DNA from: Xylaria sp. FL1777
Taxonomy: Eukaryota > Ascomycota > Sordariomycetes > Xylariales > Xylariaceae
Reading direction: 5' to 3'
Length of the DNA: 64,000 nt
NCBI GenBank assembly: GCA_022578965.1
Contig: MU400528.1
Location: 62,001 to 126,000 of the forward strand
Both the position numbers and the translations under genes were made by a program. A model generated the notes under the pieces. That model was not told the DNA's origin, made no database searches, and saw only the letters and a list, made by a program, of their open reading frames with translations. Below are positions 43,101-52,710 of the stretch, in pieces. How positions within the stretch are numbered: the first letter of the stretch is position 1; each line of letters starts with the position of its first letter.

Positions 43101-46088
43101 ATCATCACCTGCGGGGTGAACAAACCCATCGTCCGTATCTGCGTCCTCGCCGAAGTCTGGTGGACAACCTAGGAGAACACAGGGGTGTTCAGGGGCTGGG
43201 TGTTCGCCAGGCATAGGACCAAGGCCTAAACTCTTGACTCCGAGAGGCACTTTCTTCTTCTTTGGGAGCGGCGTCGTGTGCTTCCATTGGTAATCACTTC
43301 CGGGCAGTTCCCATTTGTGCTCCGCTCCTTTGCCGTAACTCTCCTTGGAGAGAGGGTCCAGGGAACGCTTTAAGTTGTGTATCTCGCTGTTAAAAGACCA
43401 GATAACTTGTTGCTTGGCCATAATGTCAACGTTATTTCGTTGGATACGGCCCGCATTTCCCGGATCGGCAGGGTCGAGGTTGCTATTCTGCTGGATTATC
43501 TGGGAAAGCTTCTTCTCGTAGACATCGACTGTCGCTTCGAGGAACTCGAGGGCTTTGTGAGTATCGGTGGCGTTGGTCGGGTCGATGACGGTATTTTCCT
43601 CGTCATCCTTCTCACTGCTGGTTTTCATGCCGATGTTGGCATATATGTCAGTACCGAATTTAGGCGAGTTGTTTTCGACTTTGGGCTGTTTGCCGTTGAG
43701 AGGCAGTTTACCAGCGGCCCAGGGATCGGGTTCATCCTTAACGTAGTCGTCCTCTTCCGAGTCCTCTTCCGAGTCCTCTTCCGAATCCTCTTCCGAGTCC
43801 TCTTCTGCTGGATTCCCCAAGTCAAATAGGCCGCTATTCATTTTGTTATAAAAACTTTGACCAGCGCCTCCGGAAGCTCCCGCACTCCCCGACAAACTAG
43901 ATAGAGAGGGATCTGGAACAGTGGCCCCCATGTCAGCGTCGGGGAGAGTTGATTTAGACACAGGAGTACCGAGCATACCAGGTACCGTATTATTCTTTTT
44001 TATAAGATCTTCAGCTGTCTTGACGTAGCAATTCGGGTCTTGCTTCAGATTTTCAAAAGCACTATCAATGCCGTCTCTTTCGTTCTTCCATATTTTACGC
44101 AGAAGCTCTCGTGCCTGATAACGATTTTCTAGTTCTGCGAGCTCGTATACGCTTGAAAGCTCGAACCACCTGAAGTTTTCCCACTCCATATACAGTTCTT
44201 CGTGTTCGTCCCAGATTAACGAGAGTGATTTTTCCTCTTCGAGGAGTTGCTGCAAACTGTATAGGCCCTGTCGATATAGTTTCCAGGCTAATGCCAATCG
44301 GAAGACCTGATACGCCCTGGCCCGGAAAGCATACCCTATGGGCTTGGCGAAGTCCCTATCTCGAAGGTTCCCGCGGTACCGACGCTTCGGTTTCTCTCGC
44401 CCCCCTTCCTCGTTTAGCTTTGGCTGATTAGGGAGAATACGCTCATTATGGTGTATGAAGCTGTAGACCCTTTGCCTCGCATCGCTGATGACTAGAGCAT
44501 AGCCTTCGAGCATTTCGTTCATCACCTCCGTATCGGTTTCCTCTTGAATCTTCGCCCATTCTTCGCCATCCGGTATCTTAGACACCACGCTCTTGTGCGT
44601 ATTGATTGGGTTTCCTACGCGGTCGGGGTCTATCGTGGGCGGCCGTAGCTCTTGTACATGAAATTGGAATAAGCCCGCAGGATAGGTCGCATCTTCCAGT
44701 AGCTGTCCCCAAAGGACGATGGGGTCACGGAAACGGAGGTTCGTGGCATATCGGATGGTCATGAACACCTTTTCCATCTGGTCGTCTTCGTCATCGCCCC
44801 CGCCGCCACGGAGCGAGACTCTATCGTTTATATTGTATGAGTGCACCAATGCTAACATGCCCTGGGCCCGGGGGGAATGGTCCTTTACCTCCTTCTCGTA
44901 CTTCGTTAGTCCACCGCCTAGCAAGTCCTTGAAGTCATTTAAGCCACGGTATCCTTCTACCCCGAGACGAATTCGTGACTCCGGGGCGCCAGCGTGGATC
45001 ATGGTCGGACCTCTCACATGTTTGAGTTTCGGGTCACGGAAGTTCCACTCGGCCCTCAGTGTCAAATCACTGAAATATTCCCTCTTGTTGCATTCGATAA
45101 GGCCACGCTTGAGGAATCCTACCAGCGCCTCTGAATATTCTCTGGTGTATGCCTCATCGGGAGGGTCCGCCATATACGCCCTGAACTCGCGGACTACATC
45201 AAAGAACGCATCGGTACAGCTGAGCCTCGAATTGTTAGGTCCCCACCACTCGCCTACGGGAATTCGCTGCTTTTGTTTTTTCGAAGGGGAGGGACCGTCT
45301 TCTTTGTCATCACCTTTTCCATCACCTTCTCCATCACCACTATCACCGAGGTTCTCATTGTCGCTTGATGATCTCTTACTACCCGCACTTAGGAGCGTCG
45401 GTTCGAGTAACGCCGCTGAGGCGTCAAACATTGGGATATCACTCATTGAGATGCTACTGTCTTCTTTGTTGATTTTGATGATAGTAGACTTTCCATTTGA
45501 ATTTGTTTTGATATTCGACGTAGGCGTGAGTATTTCCGTACCTTTCGTTAGGCAGTCCAGAGCAGCTTGTAGGTCGGCTTTGATTCCAACATTGTCATTG
45601 TTGCCGATGAGATCAACAAACTGCATTTGCTTCTCTATTAGCCATTTCCTGAGCTCTTCTTGATAGCTGTTCTTGTTGTGCTTTTTCCACTTGACGCGCG
45701 ACACGCATCCTGTAGCGACATTGATGATATCCTTCAACAAAACCTCGTACTTGTTCCTAGCTGAGACGGCCGCCTCGGTAACTTTATTCAGTTCGATTTT
45801 TTTCTCTTCGGATGCTAGGTCGTCTCCCAGAAACGGGTACACGCCCCAGACACTACTCAGTTCCTGCACTATATATGTGCGAACCCCGCTGACGGGTAAC
45901 AAGTGCTCATCAAATAGCGATCTAAAGACTCTGGGTGATACCAGCTCGTCTTCGTCGAACAGCTCCTTGCGACTCGTCAGGAATATTTCGAAATTCGATG
46001 ATCTCTCATTCAAGCCATTCCCGTCAAGATACTCAAAAAACTGGAGTTGGTTTTGATCTGCTGCGAAGGACTCGTGCTGGGACGCCAT
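40170..46088 (-). CDS. Giant intronless protein of unknown function (1972 residues)
   Basis: An uninterrupted frame of 5919 bp; I do not recognise it. The start at ATG 46088 (MASQHESF) was chosen over an upstream in-frame GTG. Layout by residue: 1-250 globular-looking with an acidic hydrophilic end; 285-720 globular, Trp- and Arg-containing (VGEWWGPNNSR, WNFRDPKLKHVRGPT, RFRDPIVLWGQLL); about 762-781 an acidic repeat of EEDS units; 830-1010 charged with a basic PKKKKVP stretch that could be a nuclear signal; 1100-1250 mixed; about 1250-1500 long charged helices, likely coiled coil; 1600-1700 Gln/Lys-rich helices; then a Pro-rich disordered tail. The tail carries three copies of a KTL motif (Lys at 1700, 1731, 1772), a KGKGKGKG run, three NPF motifs (1811, 1827, 1845), a Gly-rich block and an acidic DEDEDEDEE run, and ends EREYYCL-like (KEYYCL). 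No membrane segment, protease, polymerase or transposase motif is visible. Confidence 0.82.
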   Translation of the reverse strand: MASQHESFAADQNQLQFFEYLDGNGLNERSSNFEIFLTSRKELFDEDELVSPRVFRSLFDEHLLPVSGVRTYIVQELSSVWGVYPFLGDDLASEEKKIELNKVTEAAVSARNKYEVLLKDIINVATGCVSRVKWKKHNKNSYQEELRKWLIEKQMQFVDLIGNNDNVGIKADLQAALDCLTKGTEILTPTSNIKTNSNGKSTIIKINKEDSSISMSDIPMFDASAALLEPTLLSAGSKRSSSDNENLGDSGDGEGDGKGDDKEDGPSPSKKQKQRIPVGEWWGPNNSRLSCTDAFFDVVREFRAYMADPPDEAYTREYSEALVGFLKRGLIECNKREYFSDLTLRAEWNFRDPKLKHVRGPTMIHAGAPESRIRLGVEGYRGLNDFKDLLGGGLTKYEKEVKDHSPRAQGMLALVHSYNINDRVSLRGGGGDDEDDQMEKVFMTIRYATNLRFRDPIVLWGQLLEDATYPAGLFQFHVQELRPPTIDPDRVGNPINTHKSVVSKIPDGEEWAKIQEETDTEVMNEMLEGYALVISDARQRVYSFIHHNERILPNQPKLNEEGGREKPKRRYRGNLRDRDFAKPIGYAFRARAYQVFRLALAWKLYRQGLYSLQQLLEEEKSLSLIWDEHEELYMEWENFRWFELSSVYELAELENRYQARELLRKIWKNERDGIDSAFENLKQDPNCYVKTAEDLIKKNNTVPGMLGTPVSKSTLPDADMGATVPDPSLSSLSGSAGASGGAGQSFYNKMNSGLFDLGNPAEEDSEEDSEEDSEEDSEEDDYVKDEPDPWAAGKLPLNGKQPKVENNSPKFGTDIYANIGMKTSSEKDDEENTVIDPTNATDTHKALEFLEATVDVYEKKLSQIIQQNSNLDPADPGNAGRIQRNNVDIMAKQQVIWSFNSEIHNLKRSLDPLSKESYGKGAEHKWELPGSDYQWKHTTPLPKKKKVPLGVKSLGLGPMPGEHPAPEHPCVLLGCPPDFGEDADTDDGFVHPAGDDLFSTSNASTDKSAEIKGGWAGFLVSHREAWTKEDASGTALLSWDDWINAVFEALRSGTQSLKEHFSDDSPYTASDADLKRHIQDMYLTRFGSRQNHNSMTWRKREMHRRAILEGFAIEVNTMLVSKALPPSFPRPGPLPLVSTTPSKNTSMGQPATSVQPAPVVEKLRKYLKSKNEAELKIRKLTRLQKAVKLSKSLQFSLDEAKKLKKESSASYKTLRKGLDSATKATVELMEQEEKAQLKEDIKVTEDQAAEATEAKTEATSAQGEVTLAKELFEQARTNLRAAKYKYQKSMRENANAEGAVASTGDPYLNQVLKHTREVEVKAEKEYQLAVIRFRLSGEAVKAQENWHSPAETVEALQERYATVMQDFEDWKYEYEWVDEWQPSVTNTQDQWILDVTEFMNEAYKALGMNTGANFWQNMYDNFWATQGGTLEKKRAIWLYALIADLNYRIGQMGGQFQPFVETPEQPPQDWLTETPSRDELIRQAEGEAQAGAIAAPATATASYKVPSKLNSYPGKLKGTFGIGDPGWSEGGKKKNKKGLLKQMKRRQEEQKRRDKELNDQLQKLQDLHQHKYPPPQGEVLQNKIKSQQAAQQAKDDELHKQLQLLKVLSTTTTSLGGGLLNLTPSTPLDVKQSPTQPKTQTDQLKSALGMKKEDKPKPSLKAEPAPAILDLSLSSGGGDIKAYKPFVPGPAAQDPMGLLKTLMEADFGVTKDYSPTQKKPPTSATSSGLMKTLMDADFGAPPKTPASAAGKGKGKGKGQGAADSDSLQGLMKTLADAATLKDKTSSGISAPLDFGYEPIGGPPAPTPSPLNPFATSSSAAVLPAAKNPFAPLVAPPTGLPAPKVNPFGPIPDAGGPGPGPGPHTAAGAAAGGAGGDGGGVGGGGGGDEPPTKMSGVIVEGEDEDEDEDEEGGMNDAWPDLRDMISAAWNARIARHVLRAKEGDRTGVPDGRDGWPAPVRVKKSAREKEYYCL
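40815..40842 (+). repeat. (CCCTTT)n tandem repeat inside the giant gene
   Basis: Four to five copies of a hexamer that encode the alternating Lys-Gly run of the giant protein. The length is a multiple of three, so copy-number change would keep the frame. Confidence 0.8.
43748..43807 (+). repeat. 12-bp tandem repeat inside the giant gene
   Basis: About five copies of TCCTCTTCCGAG (with single changes) encode repeated Ser-Glu-Glu-Asp units on the minus strand. In-frame length variation between strains would be expected. Confidence 0.85.
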
Positions 46089-48167
46089 TGTGGGCGCTGA
46101 GGCCGGCACGGCCGGGATCGGTAGTTGTAGTTATCGTAGTCCCCGAATCGTCCAGCCCTGTATCCCTTACTCACTAGTACGTAAGCACCTTTAAGAGCTG
46201 ATTGTGAAAGACAAGAGAGATTGGAGGTAGAGGCAGATGTGTGAAAGCTGTACAAGATAGTCTGGTGACACAAATGCACCCCTGGGATTAAGGTGGTGAG
46301 AACGCATGAGGATGAGGAGAAAAAGAACTCAGAGATCCCAAGATCATACAAAAAGCTACGTGACACTTGTGCATTATTACCATGGTAACTAACGGGAGTT
46401 TCGACAAAGATATGGCCCAAGTTCTTTGTTTTACCTGGTAAAATATCGCATTTCTGACCGAAAACAGTAACCAGGCTTGAGATCGAGTAGGCTACGGAAT
46501 CGCTTGCAGCAACTGTCGCCGGGTGGGAGACAAAGGGCAAATACTACAGTCGGCAACGTACCAGAAGCGGCTGATTTCCTAGCTGAGGTTGCTGGAGCTG
46601 GTTGGAATGTATGCGAACTATTTCTTGGGGCGATGCACGCGAAACAAGCGAGGAATGCCATCTCACTCTAAAATCCTCTTTGTGCTGCGGCCTCAGAGAT
46701 AAGAGCTTTATTATACGTCTATATCTCAACATTTAAACTCTGATTAATGACTATGTAATACAGCATTGGTGGATTGTATTAGTTAGGGCTGCACTTTAGA
46801 TCTGACCATTTCACAACAATCAACTGTCGTTCGGTCCCTAAAATTCAGTGAGGAGAAATTTCATAAACCCGTGACATTATTAATAGGTTTCCCCATAACT
46901 TTTGCATAATAATTACATTCATGTAATAGATTATGAGAGGGAGTTAGATCTACTAACCGCAACGGCATAGACAGTACATAAGGAGCGAATGACGTCAATT
47001 AAATGATTGAGCTTTGTCTACTGCCCAATACATTAACTGCCCTAGGTGAATTTGCAACAAATTAATGAAAAATCATTCGTAATAGACTAGAAAGGAGCGC
47101 GAAACGAAGTATCCTGCTGTAGAGACAACAAACTCCCTACTTGATAACCTACTTTGTACGCAGACAAATGGTTGAGAGTTTCAAAGAAAGTAACAAAATT
47201 GTGTAAATTATTTGAATCAAAAGATAGAAACGAGCTAAATCTAGTTTCTTGTCTATTTCCACTGCGATTAAAAGAGATGCTTATCCTTAGCTACTTGCAC
47301 TTTCGTTTGATTTTTCAGTGGGCTTATGATGATGTCTCCTTCTAACATTCGGGCTAGCTGAAATCTAAAACCGGTTCTCAGCTTCAGCAATCACCGGCGC
47401 GCTGGTAGAGCTATGATATGTGTTGTCAAAAGCCAGTTTGATTTGGGTTCCCTCTTGCTTCTTCTTGATACGAGTTTATAGATCAGTTAAACTCATTTGG
47501 CCCCCTTAAACTAGGTCTCTATTTCAATAGCATCACTGCTTAGCATCAACTAGACGACAACAACATAATAGTAGACATTCCACACAAGCGAAAAGCCTTG
47601 TGTAGCACATGTATTTGGTGTTTGTAATCATAACCGACCCCTCTCAGTCCCCAAAACGACTCAACTATAGTTGAAAAGGTCCCTCCGACTCGCATTCTTA
47701 GATTACTAGCTTTCGTCAAAACGCCCTTTTCTTTATGTTTTAAAGAGTTCATGATATATCTCGACGCGAATGATAACTGCCGATCAAGATGCGCGGCGCT
47801 AGATCTAGTATTCATTACCCCTCCTTTTACTCTCATCTGCTCAGATGTACGTCCCCTTACTGACTAAAATCATGTATTAACGTGGCCCAGTCTGGTCTGG
47901 CTGCATGAACATCATTCCATTTACGTCAAATATATGGCTTTGATATACAATATGCATTACCAAAGTCCGAAATGGAGTTCATCTCTTCCCTTCTCCTCAC
48001 TTTGTGGTGGGTTAAGCTGTGCGTCCCCCGCATCTCCAAGCCGCGGCTGCTTTAAAGATGCTGTCGGGCATCATCGTCCATTAATTGAACCTTTCCCTAT
48101 TCAAAGACGATGAGCAAGGACATATCATATATAATATTAAGCTCGTGTGTCTTTCTCAATTCCCGCC
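46089..48167. promoter_or_regulatory. Long divergent intergenic region, giant gene and alpha-glucosidase
   Basis: About 2.1 kb, AT-rich in the middle (46700-47350). Frames of up to about 96 codons (47546-47836, minus strand) show no known motif. On the glucosidase side there is TATATAA at 48128-48134 and a GCGGGG hexamer on the minus strand at 48026-48031 that fits the CreA/Cre1 consensus SYGGRG; one such site is weak evidence for carbon repression. Confidence 0.45.
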
Positions 48168-49976
48168 ATGGCGTCTCCAGACCAGCAGGAGCTCTCGTAT
48201 TCAACACCCCAGTGGTGGAAAGAAGCTGTGATCTACCAAGTCTACCCATCCTCGTTCCAATCACATCATGGTGCAACTACTGGATGGGGTTCAATCAAGG
48301 GCATCACGTCCCGACTGGACTATCTGAAAGCCCTCGGCATAGACGTGATCTGGTCTTCGCCCTTCTTCAAGTCGCCGCAGGCGGACATGGGGTACGACAT
48401 CGCGGATTACAAGGACATCGACAGCCGCTATGGCACGCTCGAAGACATCGACGTGCTGATCTCGGAGCTTCACAAGCGCAACATGAAACTCGTCGTCGAC
48501 CTGGTCGTGAACCACACAAGCAATCAACACCCGTGGTTCCTGGAGTCACGCAGTAGCAAGGACAGCCCCAAGCGAGACTGGTATATCTGGAGAAAACCAA
48601 AGCAGAGCACAGGGAACGACGGTGCAAGTGTTCGAGAGCCTCCTAATAATTGGGCGCAGATCCTGGGCGAGGCCAATTCAGCGTGGACGTATGACTCGGT
48701 GACGGACGAGTACTATCTCAGCCTCTTCACACCCGAACAGCCGGACTTGAACTGGGAGAACCCCGAGGCGCGGGCCGCGGTCTGGGACGTCATGCACTTC
48801 TGGCTGAAGCGCGGGGCCGCGGGCTTCCGCCTCGATGTGATCAACATAATCTCCAAGGCACCAGGGTACCCGGACGCAGAGATCTCTTTAGACCCGGACC
48901 ACAAGTACCAGCCTGCGTTCAAGTACATTGTGAACGGGCCCAAACTCCACGACTACCTACGGGAGATGCATCGCGAAGTGCTGAGCAAGTACGACGCCAT
49001 CACGGTGGGGGAAATGCCGGGGGTCAGTGACGAGAACGAGATCTTGAGGACCGTGGGCGCCAACGCGGGAGAGCTGCGGATGATCTTCATCTTCGATCTG
49101 GTGGACATCGACAGGCCGGCCGTGCGAATGGGTCTGAAGCCGTGGGATGTAAAGGAGTTAAAGGCCATCGTGACGCGGTGGCAGCGGATCATGATTGAGA
49201 AGAACGGGTGGAACTCGGTGTTCATCGAGAACCACGACAACCCCAGATCCGTCTCCCGATACACAGATGACAGCGACGAGCACCGCCACGTCGGCGCGAA
49301 GCTATTGGCTCTGATGCAGACGACTCTCGGCGGGACCTTATTCGTCTATCAGGGCGAGGAGCTCGGCATGCGCAATTTACCCAAGAGCTGGGACATCGAC
49401 GAGGAATACAAGGATATCGAGACGGTGAACTACTGGGGCAAGATCAAGAAGATCTATGCGGACGACCCCGAGAGACTGCAGCACGGACGGGCCGTGATCG
49501 AGATGAAGGCGCGGGACCACGCCCGGACGCCGATGCAGTGGGACGCGTCGCCCAATGCGGGCTTCTGCGATGCCAGCGTGACCCCGTGGATGAGAGTTAA
49601 TGATGATTACAAGACTGTCAACGCTGAAGCACAGATGAAGGACGAAGACGCGAGCGTAGATTTGACGGTGTGGCAATTCTGGAGACAGAGCATTCAGCGT
49701 CGCAAGGAGCATGCTTCCGCCTTCGTTTACGGGGATTTCGAGGAGCTCACTCCTGAGCATCTACATGTGTTCGCATACCTGAGAACAAGTGCTACAGGAG
49801 AAAGGTGGCTTGTGGTTCTCAACTACGTCGGGCGTCAAGCGGAATGGCATATCCCCGGGCAGCTAAATGTCGAGAGTTGGGTATGTAGCACCTATGTCAA
49901 GGGGCGCGTCGGTAAGCCACGGAAAGGAATGGTACCACTGAAGCCGTGGGAAGGGCTGTTGGCCAAATGTGTTTGA
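48168..49976 (+). CDS. Intracellular GH13 alpha-glucosidase (maltase / oligo-1,6-glucosidase type)
   Basis: Glycoside hydrolase family 13 enzyme that releases glucose from maltose, isomaltose or short alpha-glucosides. Single exon, 602 residues; start ATG 48168 in the strong context CGCCATGGC, chosen over an upstream GTG in the same frame. No signal peptide, so cytosolic. Conserved regions in order: WWKEAVIYQVYPSSF at the N terminus; DVIWSSPFFKSPQADMGYDI; VDLVVNHTS (region I); GFRLDVI with nucleophile Asp223 (region II); ITVGEMPG with acid/base Glu282 (region III); and FIENHDNPR with Asp357 (region IV). The QPDLNWENPE and ARTPMQWD texts are typical of the oligo-1,6-glucosidase/maltase subfamily. 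Val after the nucleophile (RLDVI) favours an isomaltase-like specificity, an inference. In fungi such genes often sit beside a maltose permease; none is seen here. Confidence 0.95.
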   Translation: MASPDQQELSYSTPQWWKEAVIYQVYPSSFQSHHGATTGWGSIKGITSRLDYLKALGIDVIWSSPFFKSPQADMGYDIADYKDIDSRYGTLEDIDVLISELHKRNMKLVVDLVVNHTSNQHPWFLESRSSKDSPKRDWYIWRKPKQSTGNDGASVREPPNNWAQILGEANSAWTYDSVTDEYYLSLFTPEQPDLNWENPEARAAVWDVMHFWLKRGAAGFRLDVINIISKAPGYPDAEISLDPDHKYQPAFKYIVNGPKLHDYLREMHREVLSKYDAITVGEMPGVSDENEILRTVGANAGELRMIFIFDLVDIDRPAVRMGLKPWDVKELKAIVTRWQRIMIEKNGWNSVFIENHDNPRSVSRYTDDSDEHRHVGAKLLALMQTTLGGTLFVYQGEELGMRNLPKSWDIDEEYKDIETVNYWGKIKKIYADDPERLQHGRAVIEMKARDHARTPMQWDASPNAGFCDASVTPWMRVNDDYKTVNAEAQMKDEDASVDLTVWQFWRQSIQRRKEHASAFVYGDFEELTPEHLHVFAYLRTSATGERWLVVLNYVGRQAEWHIPGQLNVESWVCSTYVKGRVGKPRKGMVPLKPWEGLLAKCV

Positions 49977-50184
49977 TACCACTTTGTTTTTTGGTAGTCA
50001 TACAACTAAAACATCAACGACGCATGCATGTCCCGACCGTGCTGTTCAGAAAGTAGAGAGACTCGATAGTGTGTAATGCTTAGAAAAGGCTCAATTAATA
50101 ACCGACCCAGCAACTGGGCAGTAAACTAGTATGAGGTCCTATTGCACTTATTAACCAACCCCGCGATGCAGCACATGCTTCCAA

Positions 50185-52710
50185 TTATAAGGGATCGATC
50201 GCTATCTTGTCACCAATGGAAATAGTAGGGTATTGTGCTTCCTTCGTGGTAGGAGCCACCACGGGTATGTGGCACATGTGGACTCCAAAGAACACCTTGC
50301 CGTTAAACCGTCGCGTTTTAGCTAGAGTAATAAAGGGCTCGTCGCTTTTAGTGGCCGTTTCTTGATTAATGCACACCATATGGCACCTTCGACATGCGCC
50401 CAACATCTTGAAGTCATGTGTGCCTATCCTTAGCCTATCCCAGTCATCCTCCGAATATGCGGAGAGCTCGAGACTGGACGGGGATGTTGATGACGATCCA
50501 ATCACAATATTAGCACGGAATGTTTCCGGACCTACCGGGTTCCCTCTATTCTTCATTATATTCCGATTCAGGCTAGTGAGACTCGATAGATTAATTGCCA
50601 GGATAGGGCTCTCGTTGGATAGCAGTATTCGTCGCCGCTCCGACTCGGAATCTGAATCGGGCGGTGTATGGATACCATGATGCTGACTTGGTATGTTATT
50701 CTTTAGGCTGGACTGAGTCTGATGACTCTGAAGGTGGGCTTTCGCATGGCGCATACTATTCCCTGATCCGCCTGGGGGGAATCTAGCTAATGCGCATGGA
50801 GCACCTATAATATTAGAGAAGAAAGTGCTAATATCATGTGATTTGTACACCATCGTCGATACCCCCTCGCCACAAACGCGGGCGTCCCTCGCCTTGGGCG
50901 TATCGACCGGATGAAATAATTCTGGATTTATGGACAAGGGAACCGAAATTTCCCTTCGTGCAGCATTTGGGAGCGGTCCGTGGTAGGAAATCCTCAGTTG
51001 CCCAGCCGACAAATCGATTGAGGGTCGAATGAGTGCCATACGAGGATATCGCTTCTGAATGAGAGCAAGTCCAGTTCCTTGATGAACTAAACACCACTCC
51101 CGGTCCCAAGCTAAACCTTCTGGCCGCACTGCCCAGGGAATACCAGTAGGTATGCGGAATCCGCCGCAGCTTTTAATTGGATAGACCATGATGGTGTCAA
51201 CGAACACATTGGATACGTCGTTATTGACAATCGACTCTGTGCGAAAAACTGACTGAGGCTGACAATCTTCTCGGTAGAATTCCTCAATAAAAGAAAGGAA
51301 CTTGTCCACGTCCGAAAGAGTGCTCATTGCCCCGAGACTGACCCGAATGACGCCGGTTGGCTTGCCATTAATAATATCGTGTTCGTTCCCACACCGAAAG
51401 CCAGCGGAAAAGTTCTGTCTCATTTCCCACGGTTCGAGTTCCAAGGCAGCTGCAATGCCTCCGGGATTACAAAGACCCCCGGTTCGTACATGGAAGTTCT
51501 TCAGAACAGCGAGCTTTTCAAATTCTGCCAGGCTGATCCAAGCCCCGAGGCAGGTTCGTAAATTAAAGGCCACTACTGGGCCATTTCCAAAACTAGTATT
51601 TGCGTTATCTGGTGAGATCGAATACATTACGCAGACTGGTTCGCCATTACCATGCTGGACCTTTGCCAAGCCTCGGTACAGCCTGCTAGCCAGAAAGGAG
51701 GTGTGCAAAGCAACATCTGCCATAGAGCCGTACAACTTATTATGCCCTTCGAGTGCGGAGTCGAGCGCAATAATATTGTGGATGGGTAAAGTGCCGTCCT
51801 CAAGCGCTTCATGTAAGCTCTGGGTCTTGGGAGCATGCCACTGCTCCTTTGAACACATCACCATATCGACAGTTCCGCCGCCAAAATAGCGACGTTGCTT
51901 AAATACCGGTGCCGCCTCACGCTTCACGAGGAGTCCACCCAAAACAGGAAACCCGAAAATCTTATAGAAGCTCAGTACGGTGAAGTCTGGAGCAGCTTCA
52001 GCATTGCTGAGATCTAGTGGTGACGTGGCTGTATATGCCGCTGCGTCAAGCAGCGTGTATATTTGGCAACCCGTGTTAGAGTTAGCTCTGCGCAGTTTTT
52101 CACACCAGCCGAGAGAGTATCTCCGCCCATCCATATTAGATTGAGCCGGGTATGCAAATAACATTGCTCTAGGACGATAGTTAATCTTCGCTTCGGGATG
52201 ACCTTCCTCAATCCAGTTCTCAACGCCATCGCTGTCTAGACAGAGGCTATTCCTAGCCTCTTGTCGAACACCGACAAGGCTAGTATGAGATGATTGATGG
52301 TAAACATAATTGAATCCATCGGGGAAGCCCCGAAATGCGTCGCTTACCAGCTTTATCCCAGCGGTTGCGTTGGCGACAAAGATTAGGTCGAATTCAGCAG
52401 GATCGGCATTGAAGAATCGCAAGACTCGGTCTCGAATGTTTTCAATTCGGGACATGGTGCATTGCGAGGATGCCGAAGCAGAATGAGGGTTTCCAAAAAG
52501 GTTCGCCGTCATCTCGGCAGCGAAACTGTCCACCAGGGACTTGGGGTAAAGTGTCGTCCCAGCATGGTCGAGATAGACACCATCTGTTTCCAAGAGTCAA
52601 TACGGTGCTTACCGAGCGCTTTGTTTATGCCAATTACCACGAATCATAGGGAATTCCTCTTCCCGGAGAGCCTCGATCCGGTCGTTATATGCCCTCAACC
52701 TATCTTCCAT
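50185..52710 (-). CDS. hxB: Molybdenum cofactor sulfurase (HxB type)
   Basis: Enzyme that adds the terminal sulfur to the molybdenum cofactor of xanthine dehydrogenase and related hydroxylases; known as HxB in Aspergillus, ABA3 in plants and MOCOS in animals. Two exons on the minus strand, 52710-52638 and 52583-50185 (54-bp intron), give 823 residues, the usual size. The N-terminal NifS-like, PLP-dependent half has YLDHAGTTLYPKSL, LFGNPHSASASS and TVLSFYKIFGFPVLGG (PLP lysine), the substrate-binding VRTGGLCNPGG with the persulfide cysteine, and IRVSLGAMST. The C-terminal half has the MOSC beta-barrel domain: MVYPIKSCGGFRIP, RFRANIVI-like (FRANIVIG) and CRRCHMVCINQ. The donor was set by the conserved FPMIR-DGVYLDHAG join; the next GT downstream breaks the frame. 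Convergent with the glucosidase gene (208 bp between stops). Confidence 0.96.

Noticed and set aside
40957..45663. Long plus-strand frames opposite the giant gene (up to 314 codons at 44719-45663)
   Set aside because: Antisense shadows of a strong coding frame; no motif and no promoter of their own.
46089..46109. N-terminal extension of the giant gene to a GTG codon
   Set aside because: The first seven codons start on GTG; the ATG at 46088 is the first true start in the frame.
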